A stretch of DNA of 64,000 nt from an uncultured Bacteroidales bacterium (GCA_905235375.1 CAJOLH010000018.1:1-64000), one strand, 5' to 3'; shown: positions 29,904-40,245, counted from the stretch's first letter. Numbers and translations: made by a program. The notes: generated by a model from the letters alone, not told the origin.

Positions 29904-31211
29904 ATGCAAACCACCCCATTAGATTATCAGATTGTGACCGAGACGATCGATGCGATGCGTCTTGGTGATTTCAGCGGTGCCACTATCCGTGAAATTGCAA
30001 GTCTTGCTGGAACGCTCGAAAAGAAGACGGGCCAGCCGTTCATTCACTTGGAGATGGGTGTGCCTGGATTGAAGCCTTCACAAATCGGTATGGATGCTGA
30101 GAAAAAGGCGCTCGACGAGGGTTGTGCGGCCATCTATCCGCCCAATGCCGGAATTGCTCCGCTCAAGAATGCAGCCTCGCGATTCATCAAGGCCTTCATC
30201 GGTGTCGATTTGAAGCCAGAAGGATGTGTCGCAACTGTCGGTTCGATGCAGGGCACATTTGCCGTCTTTACCACCCTGCATCTTGCCATGCCCGAGCGTG
30301 ATTCCATCCTTTTCATTCATCCGGGCTTCCCTGTGCAGACCGACCAGTGCAAGGTGATTGGTCTGAAGCCTATCGGACTTGACATCCACGATTATCGCGG
30401 ACCGAAGTTGATCGAAAAGCTCGATGAGATGCTGTCGAAAGGCAACATCGCCGGCATCGTCTATAGCAATCCGAATAATCCCACATGGGTTTGTTTCACT
30501 GAAGAGGAGTTGAAGGGAATCGGCGAACTGGCTACCAAGCATGATGTCATTGTGCTGGAGGATTTGGCTTACTTCGCCATGGATTTCCGCCGCGACCTCT
30601 CGCATCCTTTCGAGGCTCCTTATCAAGCCACGGTGGCACGATATACGCAGAATTATGTGATGACCATTTCGGCTTCGAAGGCGTTCTCCTATGCGGGGCA
30701 GCGTATTGGCATGTGCTGCATTTCGGATGAGCTTTATCATCGCAAGTATCAGGCGCTGCATGAGCTGATGGGTGTGGCTGAATTCGGCCGTTTCCTCGAT
30801 GCGCGTATCATCTATACCCTTTCGTCGGGCTGTTGTCACAGCGTGCAGTATGGTATGGCTGCTATGATGGATGCTGCTTGCGATGGACGTTTCGACTTCG
30901 TCAATCAGGTGAAGGAATATGGCCGTCGTGCCGCCATCCTCAAGAAGGTGCTCCTTTCGAATGGTTTCTATCTGGTCTATGACAATGATATGGGCGAACC
31001 TCTGGCAGATGGTTTCTATTTCACGGTGCAGTACCCCGGCATGACCGATCTGCAACTGACGCGCGAGCTGATGTACTACGGAATAGCCGTCTTTCCGCTC
31101 GACACGATGGGTTCACACGAACAGGGAGTTCGTATTTGCACTTCGTTCTTCAAGCTTGAACAGGAACCGATCTTTGCCGAGCGTGTTGCAGCGTTCCGCG
31201 CCAATCATTAA
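29904..31211 (+). CDS. PLP-dependent aminotransferase, class I/II
   Basis: YSNPNNPTWVCFTEEEL...VLEDLAYFAMDF...VMTISASKAFSYAGQRIG. Confidence 0.92.
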   Translation: MQTTPLDYQIVTETIDAMRLGDFSGATIREIASLAGTLEKKTGQPFIHLEMGVPGLKPSQIGMDAEKKALDEGCAAIYPPNAGIAPLKNAASRFIKAFIGVDLKPEGCVATVGSMQGTFAVFTTLHLAMPERDSILFIHPGFPVQTDQCKVIGLKPIGLDIHDYRGPKLIEKLDEMLSKGNIAGIVYSNPNNPTWVCFTEEELKGIGELATKHDVIVLEDLAYFAMDFRRDLSHPFEAPYQATVARYTQNYVMTISASKAFSYAGQRIGMCCISDELYHRKYQALHELMGVAEFGRFLDARIIYTLSSGCCHSVQYGMAAMMDAACDGRFDFVNQVKEYGRRAAILKKVLLSNGFYLVYDNDMGEPLADGFYFTVQYPGMTDLQLTRELMYYGIAVFPLDTMGSHEQGVRICTSFFKLEQEPIFAERVAAFRANH

Positions 31212-31214
31212 GCG

Positions 31215-31703
31215 TCACTTGTGCACATCTACCACATCATAGACACCGTCGAGGAGGTTTTTCATGCCTTGGGCGTATTGTTGTGCGAAGATTTCGGCGG
31301 GAGTGTCGTCGATGATGCCGTAGTCGCGGAGAAGGCTTTCAACTTGCTGTTGGATGTTGATACTTAGTTCTTGTTCCCGTGGGTCGTGTCCGAGAGATGG
31401 TTCTTGCTGGTCACGTTCAAGAGAAAGTTTTTTGGCTTGTGAGGCAGCACGTGCCATCCGAGCCATGGCGAGCAATTTGAGAAAAAGTTCTTCGGGAACA
31501 GGTTCGTAACCTGTATTTGCAAAGATGGTTAATGGGAGGGTCTGGTGTTCGATGAGTTCCAGACCCTCTGTCGTCTTGATGATGGTTACGTCGAAGCGTT
31601 CGAAGTCGAGCACACTGCTCTGAACCTGGCGATTGACTCTCACCACGTCACGTCCCCACAATGGGTTGCGGCGGCAATAGCATTTCCCGACTTCGATTTC
31701 CAT
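31215..31703 (-). CDS. Hypothetical protein
   Basis: ORF with start at MEIEVGKCYCRRN, abutting the upstream gene stop. Confidence 0.6.
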   Translation of the reverse strand: MEIEVGKCYCRRNPLWGRDVVRVNRQVQSSVLDFERFDVTIIKTTEGLELIEHQTLPLTIFANTGYEPVPEELFLKLLAMARMARAASQAKKLSLERDQQEPSLGHDPREQELSINIQQQVESLLRDYGIIDDTPAEIFAQQYAQGMKNLLDGVYDVVDVHK

Positions 31704-32797
31704 TATTTTGCAGAAAGTTTGTTGTAGTGTTCGTCGCTGACGGGTTCGAGCCATTCGTTGGGCACTGAGCCTGGCTGTGTATTCTCGACTTCGACATGGA
31801 CAGCAAGATGCTGGAACCAGCTGTCGGCTTGCGCACCATGCCAATGCTTCACGCCTTCAGGGATATCGACGATGTCGCCAGCCTTGAGAGGAATGGCGGG
31901 TTTGCCCCATTCCTGATACCAGCCACGGCCCGACACGCATATCAGGACTTGGCGTGCGCCATGATGGATGTGCCAGTTGTTGCGGCAGCCAGGTTCGAAG
32001 GTGACATTGGCAAAGTTAAGCACGCTTTTCTCTTCGGCACTAAGATTGACGGGATGCAATCCGGCAAGATGGCTGTTGCCGATGAAATATTGTGCATAGC
32101 CTGTGTTGGGATTTCCCTTGGGCCAATCGCCAGCCACGGCATCGGCAGCATTGTCAATCTGCGAGAGTCCATTGTCGCGCAAGTATTTGCAGAGTTCATC
32201 CACCTGCTCCTGCGTGTTGCCCATATTTACTGCCCCGGCCTTGTGGGCGGCAAGTTGGGGAGCTACTCCTTTGAGGGACGAAAGGGCAGCTACGGTCACT
32301 ATCTCTCGATCGGCAGGCGAGAGCTGGTCGCCAGCGAAGATGTCTCCAAAGAGATGTGCTTTGAGATAATAGTCATCCTGCGGGCAGAATTCATAATCGA
32401 ACGGACGGCCTGTGAGCAGGGTTTGAACCTGAGTGCCTTGTTCAAGCGAAGACTTTGCGTCATCCCATACGGTAGGACGTGTCCATGTCTTGCCTTCGTT
32501 GTCAACGATGCCGTTGGCGTTGCGGTCTTCGAGCACCTTGCCCAAAACACCCAGCGCATTGAGCGAGCGCGGAAAACCAGTGTAGGCGTAGAGTTGCGAG
32601 AAAGCTTCCTTGAGTTCGTTGATGGTTACGCCGCCATCGAGAGCTGCACGAATGGCGGGGTCGAGTCGCACAAGGTCGCCTTGTGCTTCGAGGCTTGCTA
32701 CCGTAGCAAGATGAAGCTGTCGCTCAGTAAGGCTCTGAGCTGTAGTGGATGTTGCCATAGTCAAAAGAATGAATAATGTTGTAATTAATTGTTTCAT
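31703..32797 (-). CDS. Exported carboxymuconolactone decarboxylase-like + cupin domain protein
   Basis: Signal peptide; CMD-like REIVTVAALSSLKGVAPQLAAHKAGAVNMGNTQEQVDE; C-terminal cupin FEPGCRNNWHIHHGARQVLICVSGRGWYQEWG...HWHGA. Confidence 0.88.
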   Translation of the reverse strand: MKQLITTLFILLTMATSTTAQSLTERQLHLATVASLEAQGDLVRLDPAIRAALDGGVTINELKEAFSQLYAYTGFPRSLNALGVLGKVLEDRNANGIVDNEGKTWTRPTVWDDAKSSLEQGTQVQTLLTGRPFDYEFCPQDDYYLKAHLFGDIFAGDQLSPADREIVTVAALSSLKGVAPQLAAHKAGAVNMGNTQEQVDELCKYLRDNGLSQIDNAADAVAGDWPKGNPNTGYAQYFIGNSHLAGLHPVNLSAEEKSVLNFANVTFEPGCRNNWHIHHGARQVLICVSGRGWYQEWGKPAIPLKAGDIVDIPEGVKHWHGAQADSWFQHLAVHVEVENTQPGSVPNEWLEPVSDEHYNKLSAK

Positions 32798-32815
32798 GCG
32801 TTCTGTTTTATGTTA

Positions 32816-33334
32816 TTATTTGTGCTCTCCAATCATTTTTTCCATCCAGATCATGTCGAACCAAAGTCCGAACTTGTATCCGCATTGGTGGAAATGTGCC
32901 ACACGACGATATCCCAGATGCTCGTGGAACTCCGGGCTTTGGTGGGTGAGATACTGATTGGGAGTATCAAGCCAGGTGATGCAAGCATTCAGGTTGAGGA
33001 TACCCATCCGCTTGAGTTCGTCTTCGAGCCTTTCGTATAGTTTCTTGCCAATGCCTTTGCCATGCTGATGCATCTTGACGTAGATGGAAGTCTCGACACA
33101 ACGGCTGTAGGCAGCACGCGCCTTGAAGACTCCTGCGTACGCATAGCCGACTATCTCGCCGTCCTCTTCACAGACGAGATAAGGATAATGCGCCAACGTA
33201 TGCACGATGCGCTTTCGAAACTCCTCGACAGCCGGCACATCGTATTCGAAAGTGATGGCTGTCTGCTCGATATAGGGCGCATAGATGGCGAGGATGGCTT
33301 CTGCATCTTGTGGCATAGCTGTCCGAATATTCAT
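32816..33334 (-). CDS. GNAT acetyltransferase, phosphinothricin acetyltransferase-like
   Basis: MNIRTAMPQDAEAILAIYAPYIEQTAITFEYDVP...SIYVKMHQHGKGIGKKLYERL. Confidence 0.9.
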   Translation of the reverse strand: MNIRTAMPQDAEAILAIYAPYIEQTAITFEYDVPAVEEFRKRIVHTLAHYPYLVCEEDGEIVGYAYAGVFKARAAYSRCVETSIYVKMHQHGKGIGKKLYERLEDELKRMGILNLNACITWLDTPNQYLTHQSPEFHEHLGYRRVAHFHQCGYKFGLWFDMIWMEKMIGEHK

Positions 33335-33481
33335 TTGTGATAAAGAATTATAAATATTATTAATTTTTTGGGGTAATTATTTGCTTTTCTTGTTGAATTG
33401 CTGTATCTTTGCACCGGAACTCGTATTCAGCGTTGGTCATGGACGTTCCTTTATTTTTCTAACTTTAATTTTATTATCATT

Positions 33482-34024
33482 ATGGCAAAAACAAAGTATT
33501 CCGGAACACAGACGGAGAAGAATCTTGAAGCAGCCTTCGCGGGCGAATCACAAGCACGTAACAAATACACCTATTTTGCTTCGGTGGCAAAAAAGGAGGG
33601 TTATGAGCAGATTGCCGAACTTTTCCTCAAGACAGCCGACAATGAAAAGGAACATGCCAAGATGTGGTTCAAGGAACTCAACGGCATCGGTGATACACCT
33701 CAGAACCTCGAACATGCTGCCGATGGCGAGAACTATGAATGGACTGACATGTACGAGAATTTTGCCAAGACTGCCGAGGAAGAGGGATTCAAGGCATTGG
33801 CTATCAAGTTCCGTATGGTTGCCGCCATCGAGAAACGCCACGAAGAGCGCTATCGTGCATTGCTAAAGAACATCGAGACTGCTGCCGTCTTCGAGAAGAG
33901 TGAAGTGAAGGTGTGGGAATGTCGTAATTGCGGACATATAGTTGTCGGTACCAAGGCTCCGCAACTTTGCCCCGTTTGTGCACATCCACAATCATTCTTC
34001 GAGGTACACGTGGACAATTTCTAA
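33482..34024 (+). CDS. Rubrerythrin
   Basis: [13 protein letters not shown]...[12 protein letters not shown]...[12 protein letters not shown]...[31 protein letters not shown]. Confidence 0.96.
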   Translation: MAKTKYSGTQTEKNLEAAFAGESQARNKYTYFASVAKKEGYEQIAELFLKTADNEKEHAKMWFKELNGIGDTPQNLEHAADGENYEWTDMYENFAKTAEEEGFKALAIKFRMVAAIEKRHEERYRALLKNIETAAVFEKSEVKVWECRNCGHIVVGTKAPQLCPVCAHPQSFFEVHVDNF

Positions 34025-34105
34025 TATTTAGTCCACCGCTGCGCATCAGTAGTTGGGTCGTTCAATGACTGCGGAGAACGTAAGCGGTTTTCATTTTGGA
34101 AAAGA

Positions 34106-35299
34106 TTAACCGATGAGTGAAAGGATGTAGTTGCACTTCTCCTGATTGCCGAGTGTCTTGCCCTTGTCACAGGAGAGTTTGATGCAGTCGTGCCATTCGC
34201 GTGCTTCGGTGATGCGGCATTTGGTCAGTTTGATCACGATATTCGAAGGTTCGGCATTGTCGATGTCGCAGGTGATTTGTGTGCCTACGCCGTAACTATC
34301 GAGCACACGACCATTGCAGAACTTGTGGATGGCAATGCATTTATCGACATCGAGGCCATTGCTATAGACCACCTGCTTGGTCTTTGGGTCGATGCCGAGG
34401 CTCTTGTATTTGGCAATGATCTTCTCGGTCTGTTCCTCTTCGTCGCCGCTATCTACACGCAAGCCGCTGTACATCATGGCCATTCTCTTCGAAAGGTTGT
34501 TGAAGAAGACGTCGTCGCCGAAGCAATCGTAAAGGTAGATGCCATTGTTGCCGTCATAGACATCGCTGAACTTACGCATCACATTGTAATTGCACTCGAA
34601 GACACCGCTCACGTTCTCCTCGAACGAGATAAGTTGATGCGACATGGTTCCGAGAGGGGTGAGGCCAAGTTCCAAGGCAAACCAAACGTTGCTTGTGCCC
34701 GTAAAGCGTCCAGGCCACTGCTTGCTGTCATAGACATGCTTCATTGCCTTGAGCACCATCTTCTGGTGATCGTAGCTGAAGCGACGACGTGTTCCCATGT
34801 CGCCGAAGACGAGCCCGGCACCGAAAATCTTCTCGCTCTTGCTGACTGCCTTGGCATGTTCTTTCTCAAGGTTGTAGCTGTCGATGTCACCATTCAAGGT
34901 GTGAAGCAGTTCGGAGATGCTCGAAAGGATAGGCATCTCCCACATGATGGTGCTGAACCATTTGCCGCGAATGAGGATGCTGAGGTGTCCTTCTTCATCC
35001 TGATTGATTTTGACTTCCTTGGGATTGAAGCGGTAACCGCGCAGGAAGGTGAAGTACCAGAGCGGTAGCCAAACGAGTTTCGCGGTCATGAAATCGATTT
35101 CCTGGTCAGTGATGGTCACACCGGCCATGTAGTCGATTTGTTCCTGCAGGAGTTTGTCGAAGCCTTTGGGATAACAGGTCTTGTTGCGGTCAATAAAGGT
35201 GTATTCGACCTCTGCTCTCGGGTACTTCTGCATGATGTAGTACTGGCAGCTGAAGGTATAGAGGTCATTGTCGGTAAAGTGGGTGATGATTTGGCGCAT
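34106..35299 (-). CDS. pncB: Nicotinate phosphoribosyltransferase
   Basis: ITHFTDNDLYTFSCQYYIMQKYPRAEVEYTFIDRN...GTSNVWFALELGLTPLGTMSHQ. Confidence 0.94.
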   Translation of the reverse strand: MRQIITHFTDNDLYTFSCQYYIMQKYPRAEVEYTFIDRNKTCYPKGFDKLLQEQIDYMAGVTITDQEIDFMTAKLVWLPLWYFTFLRGYRFNPKEVKINQDEEGHLSILIRGKWFSTIMWEMPILSSISELLHTLNGDIDSYNLEKEHAKAVSKSEKIFGAGLVFGDMGTRRRFSYDHQKMVLKAMKHVYDSKQWPGRFTGTSNVWFALELGLTPLGTMSHQLISFEENVSGVFECNYNVMRKFSDVYDGNNGIYLYDCFGDDVFFNNLSKRMAMMYSGLRVDSGDEEEQTEKIIAKYKSLGIDPKTKQVVYSNGLDVDKCIAIHKFCNGRVLDSYGVGTQITCDIDNAEPSNIVIKLTKCRITEAREWHDCIKLSCDKGKTLGNQEKCNYILSLIG

Positions 35300-35307
35300 A
35301 GGAGTGG

Positions 35308-35402
35308 AGTTAAGAGGGGTTTGAGGGGTTTGAGGAGTTTGAGGGGTTTAAGCAACCTTTCGAACCTTTTGAACCTTTTGAACCTTTCAAACCTTTCAAA
35401 CC
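35308..35402. repeat. Intergenic (GGGGTTTGA)n/(AACCTTTCG)n inverted low-complexity repeat
   Basis: ggggtttgaggggtttgaggagtttgaggggttt...aacctttcgaaccttttgaaccttttgaacctttcaaacc. Confidence 0.8.
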
Positions 35403-36067
35403 ATATTTACAAATATCTGTTCATAGATTTGTCGAAGAAGGGCTTCGTCACGGATGATGTCACGCAGTTTGGCGAGTCGCTCGCCGTTGGGAGACTCGGG
35501 AATCCAAAGTTTCAGATAACCGCCTTCGGCATACTTTTCGTGCAGATGTTCAAGTGTTCGCTCGTAGTGTCCCTCTTTGTCAAGGTGGGGATAATGCGCA
35601 AATCCGTATTGCATTGTGCGGCGGATGATTTTGATGGGGTCAATGTCGCGATCGGCTTCTGCCACGATGCGTCCGTAGATGGTACGTGGAGGCAGCTTTG
35701 ACGAAGCGCGATGGTCTTCGGCAGCATCTGCCATTATCTCGATTTGCTCGGGCGTGAACCATCGCAGCAAGGTTCTGTCTTCGCGAATGATGCGTGCCGA
35801 GACGATGTGATGGGTGTCGCGTCCTTCCGTGAGGCCCATGTCGTGATAGGCTGCGATAGTGTACACCATATCGATGTCGATGATGGTCTTCGAGCCATCT
35901 TCATTTACGTATGCTGGCGAATCGTTGATGATATGGGCGAGGCTCAAACTTTGAGCAATGACCGTACGGGCGTGGTCTTCACGATGGGCAGCATCGAACG
36001 TAGCATAGTGGGGCAGGATATCCTGCTCCACGTATGCCATAAGTTCGGCATTGGGAGTTTGACTCAT
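35396..36067 (-). CDS. HD-domain phosphohydrolase-like protein
   Basis: VYTIAAYHDMGLTEGRDTHHIVSARII...EIMADAAEDHRAS. Confidence 0.8.
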   Translation of the reverse strand: MSQTPNAELMAYVEQDILPHYATFDAAHREDHARTVIAQSLSLAHIINDSPAYVNEDGSKTIIDIDMVYTIAAYHDMGLTEGRDTHHIVSARIIREDRTLLRWFTPEQIEIMADAAEDHRASSKLPPRTIYGRIVAEADRDIDPIKIIRRTMQYGFAHYPHLDKEGHYERTLEHLHEKYAEGGYLKLWIPESPNGERLAKLRDIIRDEALLRQIYEQIFVNMV

Positions 36068-36106
36068 TTTTATTGAGAAGAATAGAAGGCGGGAAAGCCT
36101 GTAGCG

Positions 36107-36568
36107 TTATTTCTGGATATAGTCGAGAATCTGTTCGGCGTGAATCTTGGTCTTGATCTCCTTGGGGGTAAAAATCTTTTCGATTACACCCGCTTCGTTC
36201 ACGAGGTAGGTGGTGCGCAGTGTGCCGATGGTGCGACGACCGCATGACACTTTCTCGCCCCATGCGCCCAGCTGCTGAAGGAGTTCGGTGCTGGTGTCGG
36301 CAATGAGAGGGAACTCAAGGTTGTAGTTGTTGGCAAACTTCTGCTGTGCTTCCTGCTTGTCCTTGCTCACACCGATGATGGCATAGCCGGCAGCTTCGAG
36401 TGCTGCCTTGTGCTGCTGCAGGGAACATGCTTCAGCTGTGCAGCCAGGGGTGTTCGCACGTGGATAACTGTAGAGGACGATCTTGCGTCCGCGATAATCG
36501 CTCGCCTTGATCTCATTGCCGTTCTGGTCAATGCCAAGGACTTCGGGAATCTTATCTCCGACGTTCAT
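36107..36568 (-). CDS. bcp: Thioredoxin-dependent peroxiredoxin (Bcp-type)
   Basis: YSYPRANTPGCTAEACSLQQHKAALEAAGYAIIGVSKD. Confidence 0.93.
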   Translation of the reverse strand: MNVGDKIPEVLGIDQNGNEIKASDYRGRKIVLYSYPRANTPGCTAEACSLQQHKAALEAAGYAIIGVSKDKQEAQQKFANNYNLEFPLIADTSTELLQQLGAWGEKVSCGRRTIGTLRTTYLVNEAGVIEKIFTPKEIKTKIHAEQILDYIQK

Positions 36569-36654
36569 AATTTTTGATAATTATTGGGGATTTTATTGTA
36601 GCTATAGTGACTATAGTAACTATAGGACAAAAAGTGCTTAGGGCCGGCAATGCA

Positions 36655-37503
36655 CTATCTTCTCGGTGCAACCGCTGGCATGGCTTTGATGGGCTGGGGG
36701 ATAGGCCCAATGCCGGGGTGACCACCGTGTCCGTTGGCTTTCCAAAGGGCATCTTTGATGAGAGGGCCGAAGTCGATGCCCATCTTGGCACCACCTACTT
36801 TTACGAAAGGCTGCACAATGGGAACGACCTGATGACCTGAGAAGGAGTCGTAGGTCTGGCGTGCACCAACATCTATGCCAAAGGGTACGTTTGTATCTGT
36901 TTGGAAGGTGGCAAATCCACCCCACTGGAAGGCTTGTCCGATTTTGATGTCGGAGTTCGACAGGAACGTGCCGGGCATATAGTAGCCGAAGGCGGTGAGC
37001 GCAAAGTATTTCGATGGCTGCCAGGTCAACGCCCCATCGAACGATGCCGTATTGTAATAGACCGAATACTTATTGAGCGTAATGCCAGCATTGGCTGTCC
37101 AATAGTCGCCGAATTTCTGACTTACACCTGCATTGGCCGAAGCCACATATCCGAACATCAGACTGCCAGTGTAAAGGTGAGAGCCGTACATATAGCCCGT
37201 GTCCCAGGAAGGCAATACTGAACCTCGCGGGAACAAAGGCGCTCCATACCATCGCATTTCCTGAAGCTTGTTGTCTTCTTTAGTGTTTGAGAGCGTGCCT
37301 GTTTCGACGAGATCCTTTCTCCAGTCATTGTTGAGGTCTGTGTCCATGAAGCCCTTGTCTTCTATGCGGATGGGAGCTGTCAGTTCGTTGATGTCCTGTT
37401 CGGTCAGCGACGATGGGATGTTGGTCGAAAGGGAATCCTTCGACTCTTGCGCCATCAGCGTCAACGGCAGCAGCCACAGCAAAAGGAACAAGCTCTTCTT
37501 CAT
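36655..37503 (-). CDS. Exported hypothetical protein, probable outer membrane protein
   Basis: Signal peptide MKKSLFLLLWLLPLTLMAQ; beta-rich, glycine/aromatic-rich. Confidence 0.65.
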   Translation of the reverse strand: MKKSLFLLLWLLPLTLMAQESKDSLSTNIPSSLTEQDINELTAPIRIEDKGFMDTDLNNDWRKDLVETGTLSNTKEDNKLQEMRWYGAPLFPRGSVLPSWDTGYMYGSHLYTGSLMFGYVASANAGVSQKFGDYWTANAGITLNKYSVYYNTASFDGALTWQPSKYFALTAFGYYMPGTFLSNSDIKIGQAFQWGGFATFQTDTNVPFGIDVGARQTYDSFSGHQVVPIVQPFVKVGGAKMGIDFGPLIKDALWKANGHGGHPGIGPIPQPIKAMPAVAPRR

Positions 37504-37539
37504 GGCTCAATCTGACCTGCAATTATTCCATGTCAACTG

Positions 37540-38096
37540 TTATCGGTTTTCGTTGATAGGCATCACTTCGCCGGTGTGGGTTTCGATGATATAGCCTTTC
37601 ACCACCACATCTTTCGGCATGAGGGGATGATTGCGCACCAGATCGACGGTCTCGAGCACGGCAGCCTCGGTGTCGTCGAAACCGTGGAGCCATGTGTCAA
37701 GGTCAATGCCACAATGACGCATCAAGGAAATGTGTTCCTCATCAATGCCGCGCTCCTTCATGAGGTGGAGCATTTCCTTGGCATTCATGCCTTGCACACC
37801 GCAGCCTGTGTGCCCGATGATCATCACTTCGTTCACGCCCAGTTCGTAGATGGCGATGAGCAGCGAACGCATAGCTGAGTCGAAGGGAAGGGGTTGGTGA
37901 TGGTGCCGCTTGCCACCTTGATCATCTTCACGTCGCCGTTCTTGATGCCAAGGGCAGCGGGAAGGAGTTCGACCAGACGGGTGTCCATACAGGTCACGAT
38001 GGCCAGTTTCTTGTCGGGGTACTTCGAAGTGGCATACTTCTCATAAGCTTTCGATTCGACGAAGGCTTTGTTGTATTGGAGCATTTCTTCAATCAT
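37540..38096 (-). pseudogene. Beta-carbonic anhydrase disrupted by frameshift
   Basis: N-terminal ORF 37833-38096 (KLAIVTCMDTRLVELLPAALGIKNGDVKMIKVASGTITNPF) and C-terminal ORF 37540-37872 (MRSLLIAIYELGVNEVMIIGHTGCGVQGM) in different frames, joined at CCCTTCCCTT. Confidence 0.88.
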
Positions 38097-38136
38097 AGGG
38101 GTGGGAGGGAGAGGGGTTAAGAAGGGTTAAGAGGGG

Positions 38137-38724
38137 TTAGAGGAGCAGAATGTATATTGCACATCCTACCAAGAGGATAGCCATGACACGGTCAACGGTC
38201 TCGCGGTATCTGTGGAGGAACCTGCGGAGATAGGCACCGGCGTAAAGCCAGGAGAAGTTGGCACCCGGACCGGCTATCAACAGGAGCGGTGCCACAAGGA
38301 ATAGGTCATGCAGCTTGTCGCTGTAGGGCAGCACGTAGGATGAGAACACCGTCAGCTCGAAGAGCAGCATCTTGGCGTTGGTGAGCTGCATGAGCAAGCC
38401 CGAGGTGAAGTTGCAGTCCTTGGCTTCAGTGTCGTCCATTCCCTGATCGCGAAACATCTTCCATGCCAGCCAAAGGATGTAGGCTACGCCAATGTATTTC
38501 AGATAGACTACATAATGCCCCATCATTTCGCCCAGCAGGTGGGTGAGGAGCACCATCAGGATGAGGTCGATGCAGAAACCGGTGAATAATCCCCGCCACA
38601 TCTTGAGCGCTTTCCTGCGCCCGTATTTCAGGCAGCAGGCCAGAGAATAGAGATTGGCGGGTCCTGGAGTATAGCCTACAACGATAATGGCCAGGAGCAA
38701 AGACGGCAATAGAGAAATGGGCAT
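38137..38724 (-). CDS. LysE family transporter
   Basis: VVGYTPGPANLYSLACCLKYGRRKALKMWRGLFTGF. Confidence 0.85.
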   Translation of the reverse strand: MPISLLPSLLLAIIVVGYTPGPANLYSLACCLKYGRRKALKMWRGLFTGFCIDLILMVLLTHLLGEMMGHYVVYLKYIGVAYILWLAWKMFRDQGMDDTEAKDCNFTSGLLMQLTNAKMLLFELTVFSSYVLPYSDKLHDLFLVAPLLLIAGPGANFSWLYAGAYLRRFLHRYRETVDRVMAILLVGCAIYILLL

Positions 38725-39122
38725 TGTCTGATTGGTTCGGCGATGGAGCCGAGATTACACTTGTTTATCAAGGTTGATGGACGAATCTCGCCTTTCAACA
38801 CTGCAAAAATACGGATTCTTGGCATCTTTTCCAAATGCTTTTCACAAAAAATAAACTCGCGAAGCTACCTTTTAAATCTTTTAACGGCTTTTGCCATCTT
38901 TCGGTGCAAAATGTTGCGAATTATACGGATATGGTCTGCACAAATGGACGTTCAAAATCAAAATGCCTGTCGGTATCATGTGAGACTGACAGGCGATTTT
39001 ACCAAAACTGTTCAAGGGTGTGATGAAAAGAGGGTGTGATGTTGAATAATTCGCCTTTTGTTTGGAAAAATGCCTCAAATCGTTTATCTTTGCGGCGAGC
39101 TTTCTATCTTTCTCAAACAGAT

Positions 39123-40079
39123 ATGCCGAAATTATTTCCATTCATCAAGAAGTGGCTGCTCGTCGTGGCGATGAGTCTTGGTGTGTTCGGTTACTTTGTG
39201 GCCGATGCACTTTTTGTTGACCCAGTGGCTCGGCGAACGGTGGTTCATGGGGTGACATCATCGTTGCCCTATCTGCTCTTCTTGATGCTGTTTCTGGAGT
39301 TCAGCAAGATCAATCCGCGCGACCTTTTCCCGAAGAAGTGGCTCGTTTATTGCTTCGTGTATCAGTTTGGGGGCGGATTAGCGATGATTGCTGTGCTCCT
39401 TTGGGCGGGCTTGCCCGTTTGGACCAATGGTCTGTGGGAAGGTGCGCTGGTTTGCCTGCTTTGTCCGACGGCTACAGCCGTGGCAGTCATGTCGGCCAAA
39501 CTTGGAGGCAAGGCAGCCAGTGCCACTACGTATGCCGTACTTTCTTCGCTCTTTGCTGCTTTACTCATTCCTGCACTTTTCCCAATTGTTGCGCAGAATA
39601 GTGCTGAACTCACGTTCTGGACCCTTTTCCGAAAGATTTTTGCCAAGGTTTTCCCCGTCATTATTGTCCCGTTGCTCATGTCGATTCTCATGCGCGAATT
39701 TACGCCTTCCGTCCATCGCTGGGTGGCTCGTTTCGCCAAAGACAAGAGTTTCTATCTTTGGGCATTCTGCGTCATGATCAATACCGCCCAGGTGCTTCGC
39801 ATCATCTCTATGAGCCTGCTCGATGTGCCTACCACCCTCTTTTATTGCCTGTTTGCCGCACTGCTCTGCTTCGAGAATTTTTGGACGGGCAAGAAGTTCG
39901 GCGACATTTGCGACGACCGCCTGAGTGCAGGGCAGAGCCTTGGACAAAAGAATACCATCCTCGCCATCTGGGTGGCTATGACCTTCCTGCATCCCACATC
40001 GGGCATTGTGATGGGTGCCTACATGATTTGGCAGAACATCTTCAACTCATTGCAGCTTTCTTATCCAAAGCTGCGGTGA
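39123..40079 (+). CDS. Bile acid:sodium symporter-like multi-TM transporter
   Basis: About 9 TM helices; LVCLLCPTATAVAVMSAKLGGKAASATTYAVLSSLFAALLIP. Confidence 0.65.
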   Translation: MPKLFPFIKKWLLVVAMSLGVFGYFVADALFVDPVARRTVVHGVTSSLPYLLFLMLFLEFSKINPRDLFPKKWLVYCFVYQFGGGLAMIAVLLWAGLPVWTNGLWEGALVCLLCPTATAVAVMSAKLGGKAASATTYAVLSSLFAALLIPALFPIVAQNSAELTFWTLFRKIFAKVFPVIIVPLLMSILMREFTPSVHRWVARFAKDKSFYLWAFCVMINTAQVLRIISMSLLDVPTTLFYCLFAALLCFENFWTGKKFGDICDDRLSAGQSLGQKNTILAIWVAMTFLHPTSGIVMGAYMIWQNIFNSLQLSYPKLR

Positions 40080-40245
40080 GTCTGAGTCTGTCATTCCCTT
40101 TCATTCTATTGAATTTTTTAATTATTCCATGCAAGGTTTCCCTTTTTCCTGCATTTAAAGGGCAGAATGGGGAAACTATTCGTTTGAACCTGTTCCACAT
40201 TGGTTGGCCTGGCACTGAGCTGAATGTCGAGGTGCACAAATAAAA

